In this document: positions 56,624-64,000 of the stretch, in pieces
How the letters are laid out: the number at the start of each line of letters is the position of its first letter
How positions within the stretch are numbered: position 1 is the first letter of the stretch
Source: Hamadaea tsunoensis DSM 44101
GTDB taxonomy: Bacteria; Actinomycetota; Actinomycetes; Mycobacteriales; Micromonosporaceae
NCBI RefSeq assembly: GCF_000428945.1
Contig: NZ_AUAX01000003.1
Span: 484,568 to 548,567, forward strand
DNA length: 64,000 nucleotides
Direction of reading: 5' to 3'
Position numbers and translations under genes: made by a program
The notes under the pieces: model-generated
Database searches by the model: none
Told to the model about the DNA's origin: nothing
Seen by the model: only the letters and a program-made list of their open reading frames with translations

Positions 56624-58105
56624 TCAGGAGAACTCGGTGACGAGGCCTGGTCCGGTGAGGATGTCGCTGTTCACCCAGACGAGCTGGATGTCGGGGTCGG
56701 AGAAGAAGATCAACGGCAGCGGGATCGCCGGCGGCAGGTTCGTGGGCGTGTAGTCGACCGGGATGAGGCCGAGCAGGTTGCCCTTGAACTCGCTCGTGTA
56801 GAACACGACGTTGTCCTTGACCGTGAGCTTCCGGGTGCTGATGTCGATCTCGCGGGAACCGTAGACGTGCAGGTTGAAGTTGTCGGTGACGGACGAGTCC
56901 ATCGTGAACTTCAGAACCGTGATCTTGCCGGTGTCCGTCGGCAGGTCGACGACGCCCTGGAAGACCAGGTTCGTCATGGTGACGAGCGTGCCCGTCATGC
57001 GCGACGGCTTCACGCCCACGTTCGGCTGGCCGGCCGCCGCCAGCAGGTGCTTGGCCGTGGCCGACGGGCTCGCGCTCGGCGAGGCCTGGCAGGACGGCGT
57101 GCGGCGGGTCGGCGCGGCCGGCTTCTTGCTGGCCGCCGGCTTTGTCGATGTCGCGGCCCTGGGCGTGGTCGCCGCCGCCGGGGCGGAGGCGGACGGCTCG
57201 GCCGCCGCCTGCGCCTTCGGCGTACTCGACGACTTGCCGCCGGTCACGAGGCTCACCAGACCGCCGACGATCTGCTGCAGCAGGTTCGGGCTCGGCGACG
57301 CGCTCGGCTCCGCGGCCGACGCGCTCGGCTGCGGCGCCGTGCTGGTCTCGGCCGAGGTGCTCGGCTTCGGCACCGTGGCCGACCTCGTCGGTTTCGGTGC
57401 CTTCGTGGCGGTCGCGGTACTGGTCGGGCAGCCGGCCGCGTACGCGGGCTCGGCTCCCCGGGCGGCGACGATCCCGACCGCGACCAGCAGCAGGGGAATC
57501 ATGGTGATCCCGAGCAACCGGCCTCGTCCGGATCCTTCGTCCGCCCCGTTGCGCTGCGCCGGCACCTCGTCCGGCGTGGCGGCCCGAGGTCCGCGGCCGT
57601 CGGCGTCGATCAGTTCCTCGATGCCCACGGCATGCCGCGGAGTGTGCTCGTCGGCAGCGGATCCGGCCGGGTCGTCGTCGCCGTCGAGCGCCGCGTCGAT
57701 CCGGTCGGCCGCACCGGTGCCCCGGGGCGGCGCCGGCGACCACGCGAAGATCATCGCGCCGCCGATCATGCCCAGGATGGTGCCGACGAACCAGCCGCCG
57801 AAGTTCACGCCGATGAGGGCGTACACCGCGATGACCGGCACGAGCAGGCCGTAGAAGTGCCGCTGGGCCGGCGTGAACCAGGCCAGGAATCCCGCGAAGA
57901 CGAGGGCCAGCGGGATGACGTAGGCCTGCATCCCTTCCATGCCGACCTTGATGTCCATCTCACCGATGGACTGCTGGGTGGAGCTGAAGATCTCGATTCC
58001 GGCCAGGATCGAGAGCAGCCCACCCCAGAACGGGCGTCCGCGCCGCCACGCGGTGAAGCGCCGCCAGAGGCTGGGCTTGGCGGTGCCGGTGTCGGCCGTG
58101 GTCAC
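56624..58105 (-). CDS. DUF6114 membrane protein
   Basis: A 493-residue protein. The N-terminus has the DUF6114 core of four membrane helices (GGLLSILAGIEIF, AYVIPLALVFAGFLAWF, FYGLLVPVIAVYALIGV, FVGTILGMIGGAMIFAW). A linker, a further helix (about 198-218), a long Pro/Ser/Ala linker (about 230-350) and a beta-rich C-terminal domain follow. GTG 58105 has AGGAGGA five bases upstream. DUF6114 is regularly paired with DUF6230, which lies just upstream. Function unknown; envelope-located. Confidence 0.88.
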   Translation of the reverse strand: MTTADTGTAKPSLWRRFTAWRRGRPFWGGLLSILAGIEIFSSTQQSIGEMDIKVGMEGMQAYVIPLALVFAGFLAWFTPAQRHFYGLLVPVIAVYALIGVNFGGWFVGTILGMIGGAMIFAWSPAPPRGTGAADRIDAALDGDDDPAGSAADEHTPRHAVGIEELIDADGRGPRAATPDEVPAQRNGADEGSGRGRLLGITMIPLLLVAVGIVAARGAEPAYAAGCPTSTATATKAPKPTRSATVPKPSTSAETSTAPQPSASAAEPSASPSPNLLQQIVGGLVSLVTGGKSSSTPKAQAAAEPSASAPAAATTPRAATSTKPAASKKPAAPTRRTPSCQASPSASPSATAKHLLAAAGQPNVGVKPSRMTGTLVTMTNLVFQGVVDLPTDTGKITVLKFTMDSSVTDNFNLHVYGSREIDISTRKLTVKDNVVFYTSEFKGNLLGLIPVDYTPTNLPPAIPLPLIFFSDPDIQLVWVNSDILTGPGLVTEFS

Positions 58106-58130
58106 TGTCGTCCTCCTACGTGCGGCCAGA

Positions 58131-58193
58131 CCGGTACGCCGTCGGCGTACCGGGCCCGGAAAGCGGTGAGGAGGCCCGGCGATCGTCCGGGCC
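58131..58193 (-). terminator. Two hairpins between the DUF6230 and DUF6114 genes
   Basis: A 10-base-pair stem with loop GTC at 58131-58153 and a 7-base-pair stem (GGCCCGG/CCGGGCC) at 58173-58193 lie between the genes. They may reduce read-through so that the upstream gene is expressed more. Confidence 0.5.
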
Positions 58194-58205
58194 CCCTCGC
58201 GGCGA

Positions 58206-58847
58206 TCACGGGATGTCGGTGTCCGGGAAGCACTCCGCGGAACCCGGCACGAGCTGCATCGTCAGGCCGTTCAGCGCGAACGTGCCGGCGGACGTGGTGT
58301 ACGCGCGCTGCTTGACGTTCGTGATGTCCACCGAGTCGGCCTCCTGGCCGAACGCGCCGGGCATGCCGACCGAGCCGGGCGTGCCGCCCTTGGTCAGCGC
58401 CGACGCGTCGGTGCCGATGTTGATCGAGTGGAACGTCGCGTCACCGCCCAGGAAGTCCATGCCGATGAGCAGGTTGTCGGCGGTCGCCGGGGTGCCGCTG
58501 CCGCCGGCCTTGATGACCAGCGTCACCGAGCCGCCCCACGGGAGCGGCTGGACGACGGACTGGCACAGGTTGGTCAGCTCCGCGTGCTTGATGGCCGCCG
58601 CGGCGACGGCATGCGGGGTGCCGTCCTTCTTGTAGTACGCCGAGCCGTACTGGCTGAACCCGTCACCGTGCAGGTTGCTGGCCGAGATCTTGAAGCTCTG
58701 GCCGGACACGTTCATGGCGACCGGTACGGAGCCGTTGGCCACACCGGCCATGAGGCCACCGGCGGCGACGGCCGCCGGTACGACGACGGCTGCGAACCGC
58801 CGCCACCTGGTGCGCCCCTGCACCAGGTCGCCGTTCGAGTCCTTCAC
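58206..58847 (-). CDS. DUF6230 family protein
   Basis: A 213-residue protein starting VKDSNGDLVQGRTRWRRF from GTG 58847, with GAGGAGGA about six bases upstream; ATG 58874 is a weaker alternative. A single hydrophobic segment (AAVVVPAAVAAGGLMAGV) acts as signal or anchor, and the rest is beta-rich with SGQSFKISASNLHGDGFSQY and AYTTSAGTFALNGLTMQL. Relatives are often labelled cholesterol esterase without catalytic motifs. Paired with DUF6114. Confidence 0.85.
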   Translation of the reverse strand: MKDSNGDLVQGRTRWRRFAAVVVPAAVAAGGLMAGVANGSVPVAMNVSGQSFKISASNLHGDGFSQYGSAYYKKDGTPHAVAAAAIKHAELTNLCQSVVQPLPWGGSVTLVIKAGGSGTPATADNLLIGMDFLGGDATFHSINIGTDASALTKGGTPGSVGMPGAFGQEADSVDITNVKQRAYTTSAGTFALNGLTMQLVPGSAECFPDTDIP

Positions 58848-59414
58848 TAGGGTCCTCCTCGAAAAGGTCCGCATCCGTCACGCGCGCGTACGGCTCTGCG
58901 GAAGCCGGAGGGAGCGCGACGAGACGATGGCGGCTCTGTTGTGTCACGCATGTTTCCCCGTGGCGACATAGGTCACAAGCCCTGTAGCTACTCGCCAGTA
59001 ACTGAATCGGTCGCCCATGATCGCAAACGATGACGGAACGTTACGTGAACGGGTCTCGTGATTCGGGAGCGACCGATATTTCCGGACAGCGCTCCACGGA
59101 TTTGATCACTTTCTGTTAACCCGCGAGTAGTTATAACAACTTGATAACGCGAGACGGTCTTCATCTGCGTATCGGACGCTCGGACGAGGCGTAGCAAGCC
59201 CCTCGGCTACCCCCGGGTGTTCGTCCGTTTACCGGCAATGACCAGGAGGCGGACAGCTTGTTGAATGCGCAACTATCAATATGTGCGGCTCCGACGGGGT
59301 TCGCGGGCCTTTCCTGAGTCGTTCCCCATCGACCAGGTTAAGGGGCTTCCGGTAGTTGATTGAACCTCAGTGACAGTGATCTACTACTCGGGCGAGCCTG
59401 TCAGGGAGATGAAG
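58848..59414. promoter_or_regulatory. Regulatory region upstream of DUF6230 and short GntR genes
   Basis: A gap of about 570 bases, AT-richer than average and without a gene, holds the divergent promoters. TACTCGCCAGTAA at 58989-59001 and TTAACCCGCGAGTAG at 59116-59130 are two related TACT-SGCS-AGTA-type sites, a pattern I associate with TetR regulators of lipid genes. The imperfect palindrome GTTATAACAACTTGATAAC lies at about 59130-59149. Confidence 0.5.
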
Positions 59415-59636
59415 ATGACCGCGAAGTACGTGAAGCTTGCGGACACGATCCGTGAACAGATCAAGTCCGGCGAGCTCCGCCCCGGGGACAAGCTGCCGTC
59501 CATTTCTCAGCTACGCGAAGAATTCGGCATCAGCTACGGCTCGGTGCGCGGCGCGATGCTGGTCCTCAAGGCGGAGGGTCTGATCGAGGGCCGACAGGGC
59601 GAGGCAGTCTATGTCAAGGAGCGCGACGCTTCCTGA
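59415..59636 (+). CDS. Short GntR-type winged-helix regulator
   Basis: A 73-residue protein, only a GntR domain: YVKLADTIREQIKSGELRPG, LPSISQLREEFGISYGSVRGAMLVL, then wing GLIEGRQGEAVYV. No effector domain. ATG 59415 has GGGAG upstream at suitable spacing. It is the same size and type as the gene at 36336 but not near-identical. Targets may include the divergent DUF6230 operon. Confidence 0.85.
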   Translation: MTAKYVKLADTIREQIKSGELRPGDKLPSISQLREEFGISYGSVRGAMLVLKAEGLIEGRQGEAVYVKERDAS

Positions 59637-59662
59637 GAAGCCGTCCTTCCCACGAGACATGG

Positions 59663-59691
59663 AAGGCCCGCCGCGAATCGCGGCGGGCCTT
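59663..59691 (+). terminator. Hairpin terminator after the GntR gene
   Basis: A perfect 13-base-pair stem (AAGGCCCGCCGCG and complement) closes the loop AAT and is followed by TCGTCGTTCC. Confidence 0.88.
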
Positions 59692-59771
59692 CGTCGTTCC
59701 GGGCCGCCGCTGTCGCCGCGGATCGCTGTCGCCCCGGCCGGAATGTCGCCCCGTGGTGGGACCCTGTTCTC

Positions 59772-60461
59772 ATGTACGCCGAACGTCCCGCCGCCCTCCC
59801 CGGCGCCTTCGCCTGGCGCTCCGAGGTGCCCGCGTCGGGCCTGTCCGGACGGGTGCTGCCGGACGGCTGCCTGGATCTGCTGTGGGCGGACGGCCGGCTG
59901 CTCGTCGCCGGGCCGGACACGATGGCGTACCGGCCGGTGGCCAGGGCGGGTGCGCGGTTCGCCGGGCTGCGGTTCGCACCGGGCGCGGCCTTCGCCGCAC
60001 TGGGCGTACCGGCGGTGGAGCTGAAGGACCGGCGGGTTCCGCTCGACGCGCTCTGGCCGGCCGCCGTCGTCGCCACGCTCACGGATCAGGTGGGCAGCGC
60101 CGCCGATCCGGCCGCCGCCCTGGAGCAGATCGCCGTCGGCGCTGTGCGCGGGGACGGCGCCCCCGATCCGGCCGTCGGGCACATCGTCGCCGCGCAGCGG
60201 GCCGGACTGTCCATTGCCGACACGGCCGGCCGGCTCTCCCTCAGCGAACGGCAGCTGCACCGGCGCTGCCTCGACCTGTTCGGCTACGGACCGAAGATGC
60301 TCGGCCGCGTGCTGCGGCTGCGGCGAGCGGTGGCCCTGGCCGGTCGAGGGACCGCGTTCGCCCAGGTCGCCGCCGTCGCCGGATACGCCGACCAGGCCCA
60401 CCTGTCGCGCGACGTCCGCGCCCTGGCCGGGGTCACGCTCGGTGAGCTGATCCGGGACTGA
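59772..60461 (+). CDS. AraC-family regulator
   Basis: A 229-residue regulator. The N-terminus has the DUF6597-like sensor pattern VLPDGCLDLLW with GLRFAPGAAFAALGV. The C-terminal double helix-turn-helix has LSIADTAGRLSLSERQLHRRC and TAFAQVAAVAGYADQAHLSRDVRALAGVT. ATG 59772. Ligand and targets unknown; the convergent VOC gene downstream is not an operon partner. Confidence 0.92.
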   Translation: MYAERPAALPGAFAWRSEVPASGLSGRVLPDGCLDLLWADGRLLVAGPDTMAYRPVARAGARFAGLRFAPGAAFAALGVPAVELKDRRVPLDALWPAAVVATLTDQVGSAADPAAALEQIAVGAVRGDGAPDPAVGHIVAAQRAGLSIADTAGRLSLSERQLHRRCLDLFGYGPKMLGRVLRLRRAVALAGRGTAFAQVAAVAGYADQAHLSRDVRALAGVTLGELIRD

Positions 60462-60481
60462 CCCGCCGACGCGACAGCGGC

Positions 60482-60874
60482 TCAGCTCAACGGGGCGAAC
60501 AGGTCCACTCCGTTGCCGTCCGGGTCGCGGAGCGTGGCGTACCGCTGGCCCCAGAAGGCGTCCCAGGGCTCCTGATGCCCCGCGTATCCGCCCTCGACCA
60601 TGTGCCGGTAGGTCTCGTCGACGGCGGCCGGCGACTCGCACAGGAAGGCGAGCGCGATCCGGTGCCCGCCGGCCGGCGGCGTCCACCGGGGGTCGATCTC
60701 GGAGATGAGCTTGGCCGTGTCCCACGAGATGCGTACGCCGCCCGGCAGGGTCAGATCCACATGCGGCTCGTTCTCCGCCCCCGCGGGGATGTCGAGCCCG
60801 AGCCGGCGGTAGAAGGCGAGCGAGGCGGCGAGGTCCGCGGCGACCAGGCCGATCATGTCCAGCTGAGGTTTCAT
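60482..60874 (-). CDS. VOC-family (glyoxalase-like) protein
   Basis: A 130-residue protein with two beta-alpha-beta modules: MIGLVAADLAASLAFYRRLGLDI at the start and FWGQRYATLRDPDGNGVDLFAP at the end, the usual VOC signature. ATG 60874 has GTGAGGAC nearby. Activity unknown (glyoxalase, bleomycin resistance or dioxygenase relatives). Confidence 0.9.
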   Translation of the reverse strand: MKPQLDMIGLVAADLAASLAFYRRLGLDIPAGAENEPHVDLTLPGGVRISWDTAKLISEIDPRWTPPAGGHRIALAFLCESPAAVDETYRHMVEGGYAGHQEPWDAFWGQRYATLRDPDGNGVDLFAPLS

Positions 60875-60975
60875 GTCCTCACCGTAGGAGCCCGGCGGGC
60901 CGGCCGTCTTGAACGAATCGGACGCCGTGCCGCGGTTACGCGCAGCGGGCAGGTAAAGCGGGGCGGGCAAACAAA

Positions 60976-61006
60976 GAGGCCCCCCATCCTTCGCGGATGG
61001 GAGGCC
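60976..61006 (-). terminator. Terminator after tRNA-Arg
   Basis: A GC-rich stem (GGCCTCCCATCC side) with a GCGA loop, followed on the minus strand by TTTGTTTG. Confidence 0.85.
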
Positions 61007-61012
61007 GTGCTG

Positions 61013-61085
61013 TGCGCCCGAAGGGACTCGAACCCCTAACCTTCTGATCCGTAGTCAGATGCTCTATCCGTTGAGCTACGGGCGC
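61013..61085 (-). tRNA. tRNA-Arg (ACG)
   Basis: A 73-base tRNA with acceptor GCGCCCG/CGGGCGC, anticodon loop CTACGGA (anticodon ACG, reading CGN after inosine modification) and T-loop GTTCGAGTC. TadA, encoded at 46947, would modify its wobble A. CCA is not encoded. Confidence 0.97.
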
Positions 61086-61176
61086 TCAGTGCCCGCTCAG
61101 TCTACACAAGGTCGACCCAGCGGACTAATCGGGTTTCCCCGGCCACACGGGAGCAAACAACACTCCCGCGGGGCAG

Positions 61177-61266
61177 CGGAGGCTCGGGGATTTGAACCCC
61201 GGATGGGCGTTAAACCCAAACCGCATTAGCAGTGCGGCGCCATAGACCGGACTAGGCGAAGCCTCC
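61177..61266 (-). tRNA. tRNA-Ser (GCT)
   Basis: A 90-base class II tRNA with acceptor GGAGGCT/AGCCTCC, anticodon loop CTGCTAA (anticodon GCT, reading AGC and AGU), long variable arm and T-loop GTTCAAATC. CCA is not encoded. Confidence 0.96.
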
Positions 61267-61387
61267 TCGACGATCGCGAGATCGTCGCCGGACGAGAATA
61301 CCTTGCGGCCTCGGTCGGGGCAAAGCGACTAACGGGATACGGCGGCAGATCTGCCCGACGTGTCGTAGGTCACCCCCGCGGACCGGC

Positions 61388-62500
61388 CTAATAGTCGTTG
61401 AAAGCATCGTATTTGACCCGGGTCGACGGGACCTGGAGTTCGGCGAGGGCGCGCAGCGTCGCGCGGATCATCGCCGGCGAGCCGGACACGAAGAAGTCGT
61501 GGTCCTGCCAGGGTCCGTAACGGCGTACGACGTCGCTGAGCAGGCCCTCCTCGCCACCCCAGCCCGAATCGTGCGAGCACGCCGGCATGAGCGACAACCA
61601 CGGGTACGCCTGTGCCAGCCGCTGCAGGTCCGGCAGGTCGTAGAGATCGTCGCGGTCGCGGGCGCCGAAGAAGACGTGCACCCACCGGTTCCGGTTGAAG
61701 GTCGCGAGGTCCTCGATGACCGCCTTGATCGGCGCCAGCCCGGTCCCGCCCGCGACGCAGACCACGTCCCGCGTCGAGCGCCGGTCGACGTACATGCCGC
61801 CCATCGGAGCGGCCAGCCGGATCAGGTCGCCCGGCTGCGTACGCCGGACGAGCGCGCCGGAGACCCAGCCCGCGCCGAGCTGGCGTACATGGAAGTCGAG
61901 GGTGCCGTCGGGGCGCGGCGCGTTCGCGATCGAATAGGTACGCCACACCCTCGGCTGGTACTTCGGGCATTCGAGGCTGACGTACTGGCCGGGCCGGAAG
62001 TCCAGCGGGCCGAGCGGGCGGACCCGCAGCATGGCGATGTCCTTGCTGCGCCGCTCATGCGCGACGACCTCGGCGTAGACGAAGGCCGGCCCGGTGTCGG
62101 CCTCGGCGCCGGAGAGCATCTTGCGCGCGATGATGTCGTATGCGTCCCGCCACGCCTGGTCGTACTCGGGCGTCCACTGGTCGCGCCCGAAGATCCGCAG
62201 CGCTTCGAGCAGGGCCGCCCCGACGACCTCGTACTGCTCGGGAACGACCTGGAACTTGCGGTGGTCGCGGCCCAGCGACTTCAGGTACTCGTCGAACCGC
62301 TCGGGATCGTCGACGGCCTGCACGGCGTTGACGATCGCGCCCAGCAACCGGGCGCGCTGCACGTCCATCGTGACCGGGAAGAGGTCCCTGACCTCAGGGC
62401 GCCCCAGGAAGACACGGGCGTAGAAGTAGCCGGCCAGCTTGTCCTGCTCCTCCTCGACGAGGGCCCAGGACTCCTTCAACAACCGCTGCAGATCGGACAC
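61388..62500 (-). CDS. Flavohaemoglobin-like globin with FAD/NAD reductase domain
   Basis: A 370-residue protein. The globin domain (1-135) has proximal His80 in GRDHRKF; the FAD domain has RTYS (187-190), and the NAD domain has GGTGLAP (251-257) and a C-terminal FVSGSPAMI. This layout fits enzymes that turn NO and O2 into nitrate using NAD(P)H. GTG 62500 start. Shorter than E. coli Hmp (about 396), as is common in actinobacterial forms. Confidence 0.92.
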   Translation of the reverse strand: MSDLQRLLKESWALVEEEQDKLAGYFYARVFLGRPEVRDLFPVTMDVQRARLLGAIVNAVQAVDDPERFDEYLKSLGRDHRKFQVVPEQYEVVGAALLEALRIFGRDQWTPEYDQAWRDAYDIIARKMLSGAEADTGPAFVYAEVVAHERRSKDIAMLRVRPLGPLDFRPGQYVSLECPKYQPRVWRTYSIANAPRPDGTLDFHVRQLGAGWVSGALVRRTQPGDLIRLAAPMGGMYVDRRSTRDVVCVAGGTGLAPIKAVIEDLATFNRNRWVHVFFGARDRDDLYDLPDLQRLAQAYPWLSLMPACSHDSGWGGEEGLLSDVVRRYGPWQDHDFFVSGSPAMIRATLRALAELQVPSTRVKYDAFNDY

Positions 62501-62562
62501 GTAACGACACTGACGACGAGAAGTGACGGGTGAGCGGACTCTTTGTGCGATAGTGCGAGATC

Positions 62563-63294
62563 GTGGAGAACGTTGTCGCCCGCCGGCGTACGGAACTGCT
62601 GCTCGTGCTGGCCCTGTCGCTCGGCCAGTCAGCCGTTTACTCCATAGTGGACATAGTCGCGAAGCTCACCCGCGGCCCGCTGTCCGGCCAGACCACCGCC
62701 CTCAACACCCAGGCGAGCCCCCGGGCTTGGCTCGACATCACGTACCAGCTGCTGGGCATCTTCTTCGCGCTGGTCATCGTGGGGATGGCGTACCACCTGC
62801 TGGGCCGGGACCCCGGGCGCCCCAGGCTCGTCCTCGGCCTCACCCCGCGCCGGCTCGGCTTCGACTTCGGCGGCGGCGCCCTGCTCGCGGCCGTGATCGG
62901 CCTGCCCGGACTCGCGTTCTACTACTTCGCCGTCTGGCTCGGCATCAACACCGAGATCAGCACGTCGGGCCTTCGGCAGGCTTGGTGGGCGGTGCCGATC
63001 CTCATCCTGTCCGCCATCCAGAACGCCATCCTCGAAGAGGTCATCGTCGTCGGGTACATGATCACCCGGCTGCGGCAGATGAAGTGGTCGGTCCCGGCCA
63101 CGATCGCGGCGAGCTCGATCCTGCGCGGCAGCTACCACCTCTACCAGGGCTTCGGCGGATTCCTCGGCAACGTCGTCATGGGAGTGGTGTTCTCGCTGGT
63201 CTTCCTGCGCTGGCGGCGGGTGGGCCCGCTGATCGTGGCGCACTCGCTCCTCGACATCGTGGCGTTCGTCGGATACCAGCTCTTCCTCTCCTGA
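62563..63294 (+). CDS. CPBP-family intramembrane protease
   Basis: A 243-residue membrane protein with about seven helices. The CPBP/Abi motifs are present: Glu158-Glu159 in ILEEVIVVGY, His192 in LRGSYHLYQG, and His in VAHSLLDI. Members process CAAX-type proteins or act in bacteriocin immunity; the substrate here is unknown. GTG 62563. Its stop codon TGA (63292-63294) is the start of repeat E. Confidence 0.9.
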   Translation: MENVVARRRTELLLVLALSLGQSAVYSIVDIVAKLTRGPLSGQTTALNTQASPRAWLDITYQLLGIFFALVIVGMAYHLLGRDPGRPRLVLGLTPRRLGFDFGGGALLAAVIGLPGLAFYYFAVWLGINTEISTSGLRQAWWAVPILILSAIQNAILEEVIVVGYMITRLRQMKWSVPATIAASSILRGSYHLYQGFGGFLGNVVMGVVFSLVFLRWRRVGPLIVAHSLLDIVAFVGYQLFLS

Positions 63295-63357
63295 AGATCG
63301 AATTCATTACAAGATCAAATTCTTGTCCCGGGTTCGTCGATCTCACCTCCGCTCCTC
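63292..63357 (+). repeat. Repeat E, copy 2 (carries the stop codon)
   Basis: This copy starts TGAAGATCGAATTCA at the CPBP stop codon and ends with TTGTCCCGGGTTCG...GCTCCTC (63323-63357). See copy 1 at 8542. Confidence 0.85.
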
Positions 63358-63370
63358 CACCCGAGATGCT

Positions 63371-63444
63371 CGACGATCTTGCGCGAATGCCCCGAATTTC
63401 GTCCGGTGTACCCGGACTGCCCGAACATTCGCGCAAGATCGTCG
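63371..63444. repeat. Hairpin family B, copy 2
   Basis: Perfect 19-base arms at 63371-63389 and 63426-63444, beginning CGACGATCTTGCGCGAATG, with an inner stem GTCCGG/CCGGAC. Intact hairpin of 74 bases. Confidence 0.95.
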
Positions 63445-63570
63445 ACCGCTGGGAAGATCGGGGCCTGGCTGGTCGGGGCTTTGTCGCGACTGTCCGCTGT
63501 GGCCGGCTCGACGGATCGGCTGGGCGACCGGGATGCTGGGCGGCTGGGCGGCTGGGTGGTGATCGTTCGC

Positions 63571-63935
63571 GGTGGGGATGTAGTTTTCGACCCCGTCCCC
63601 TCGATCCAATACGGCTGGGATGTAGGTAAGGCCGACTTCTTGCATCCCCATCGCTGTAGATCTTGGGCGAGGGGTGCGTTTTGACATCTCGGTCGCTGTG
63701 GATCGCGTCTAAGCAGTCCCGCCGACGGCCAACGTCCGGGATGCGGGAACGATCTTCCGCCGGGTGGGCGCCGGGTGCTGATTTCTTGATCGATTGCGGC
63801 TGGGGTGTAAATCCGGCCCGATCTGCATGATCGATGACGCGTCAGGTGCAGCAGAAGCCGGTCAACGCGCTTCAGAACCGTAATCGATCATGCGTCGGGT
63901 GGCGGTTTCCGCGCCACGGCCGTCAACGATCACCC
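63571..63935 (-). repeat. Dispersed element X, copy 2
   Basis: About 365 bases matching the reverse complement of 36965-37335. Conserved blocks include GGGATGTAG at 63575-63583 and 63617-63625, ATTTCTTGATCGATTGCGG near 63781, and an inverted repeat at 63824-63839 with 63879-63894 (14 of 16 pairs). Confidence 0.85.
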
Positions 63936-63941
63936 CGCGGT

Positions 63942-64000
63942 CGACGATCTTGCGCGAATGTTTGGGCATTCCGGGTACACCGGACGTAATTCGGGGCATT
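63942..64000 (-). repeat. Hairpin family B, copy 3, cut by the window edge
   Basis: Begins CGACGATCTTGCGCGAATG and follows the reverse complement of the 63371 copy through TTCGGGGCATT, where the window ends. The right arm lies outside. Confidence 0.85.

Larger units (their letters stand above)
63295..64000. other. Gene-free repeat island at the window end
   Basis: About 700 bases without a credible gene. It contains repeat E, hairpin B copies at 63371 and 63942 in opposite orientations, and element X between them. Confidence 0.85.

Noticed and set aside
61141..61176. Terminator after tRNA-Ser (GCT)
   Set aside because: A weak CGGGAG/CTCCCG stem is visible, but the loop is large and there is no T-run outside it.
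63371..64000. CRISPR array suspected from repeated GATCTTGCGCGAATG
   Set aside because: Copies are paired inverted arms of hairpins, with no regular direct-repeat spacing or unique spacers.

Overview
The window is high-GC actinobacterial chromosome. Frequent GTG starts, very many GTACGC/CGTACG words, a WhiB regulator, type VII secretion-like genes, DUF6114/DUF6230 proteins and an actinobacterial leuA leader all fit. I infer a member of the Micromonosporaceae (Actinoplanes-like); genus and species cannot be fixed from this sequence alone. Nearly all genes are housekeeping or envelope genes. I see no prophage, insertion sequence, CRISPR array or biosynthetic cluster.

Layout. 1-5 kb: end of an ArsA-type ATPase gene, a PonA2-like penicillin-binding protein, WhiB, a YqeY-family protein and a metallophosphoesterase (the same neighbourhood as mycobacterial Rv3679-Rv3683), then tRNA-Pro. 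5-8.5 kb: a compact cassette of a YbaB-like protein, an EspC-like protein, a helical 270-residue protein and a PH-domain protein, followed by a DUF3159 protein. 8.9-13.3 kb: DUF4239 protein, secreted proline/serine-rich protein, GAF-GGDEF diguanylate cyclase and a lipoprotein. 13.5-19.3 kb: amino-acid synthesis (ask with an internal start, asd, leuA with a leucine-codon leader) with one MFS exporter between. 19.4-23 kb: MFS exporter, HNH-endonuclease lipoprotein, AbiEi-like protein. 23-28.7 kb: complete five-gene oligopeptide/dipeptide ABC importer. 28.9-32.7 kb: recR, ebfC/ybaB, dnaX. 32.8-39.6 kb: MacB-type export operon, a short GntR gene with a divergent small gene, and an OmpR-type two-component system. 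40.2-40.7 kb: two tRNA-Ser genes and SRP RNA. 40.7-44.7 kb: deoD, thioesterase with TetR, MerR-thioredoxin pair, TetR with a carboxymuconolactone-decarboxylase-like gene. 44.7-49.6 kb: large secreted three-repeat protein, tadA and its partner, tyrA. 49.6-56.5 kb: secreted propeller, M48 protease, PHP phosphoesterase, EamA transporter, DUF885 peptidase-like protein. 56.6-60.9 kb: DUF6114/DUF6230 pair, a second short GntR gene, an AraC regulator and a VOC protein. 61-63.3 kb: tRNA-Arg, tRNA-Ser, flavohaemoglobin, CPBP protease. The last 700 bases are repeat-rich and gene-free.

The most unusual content is non-coding. A roughly 370-base gene-free element occurs in inverted orientation at about 36.97-37.34 kb and 63.57-63.94 kb, with a fragment near 8.7 kb. 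Two families of long perfect or near-perfect hairpins lie mostly between convergent genes. Two unrelated genes end in the same sequence that supplies the stop codon. Three minus-strand genes are followed by short tandem repeats starting at their stop codons. Several clean palindromes beside regulator genes look like operators.
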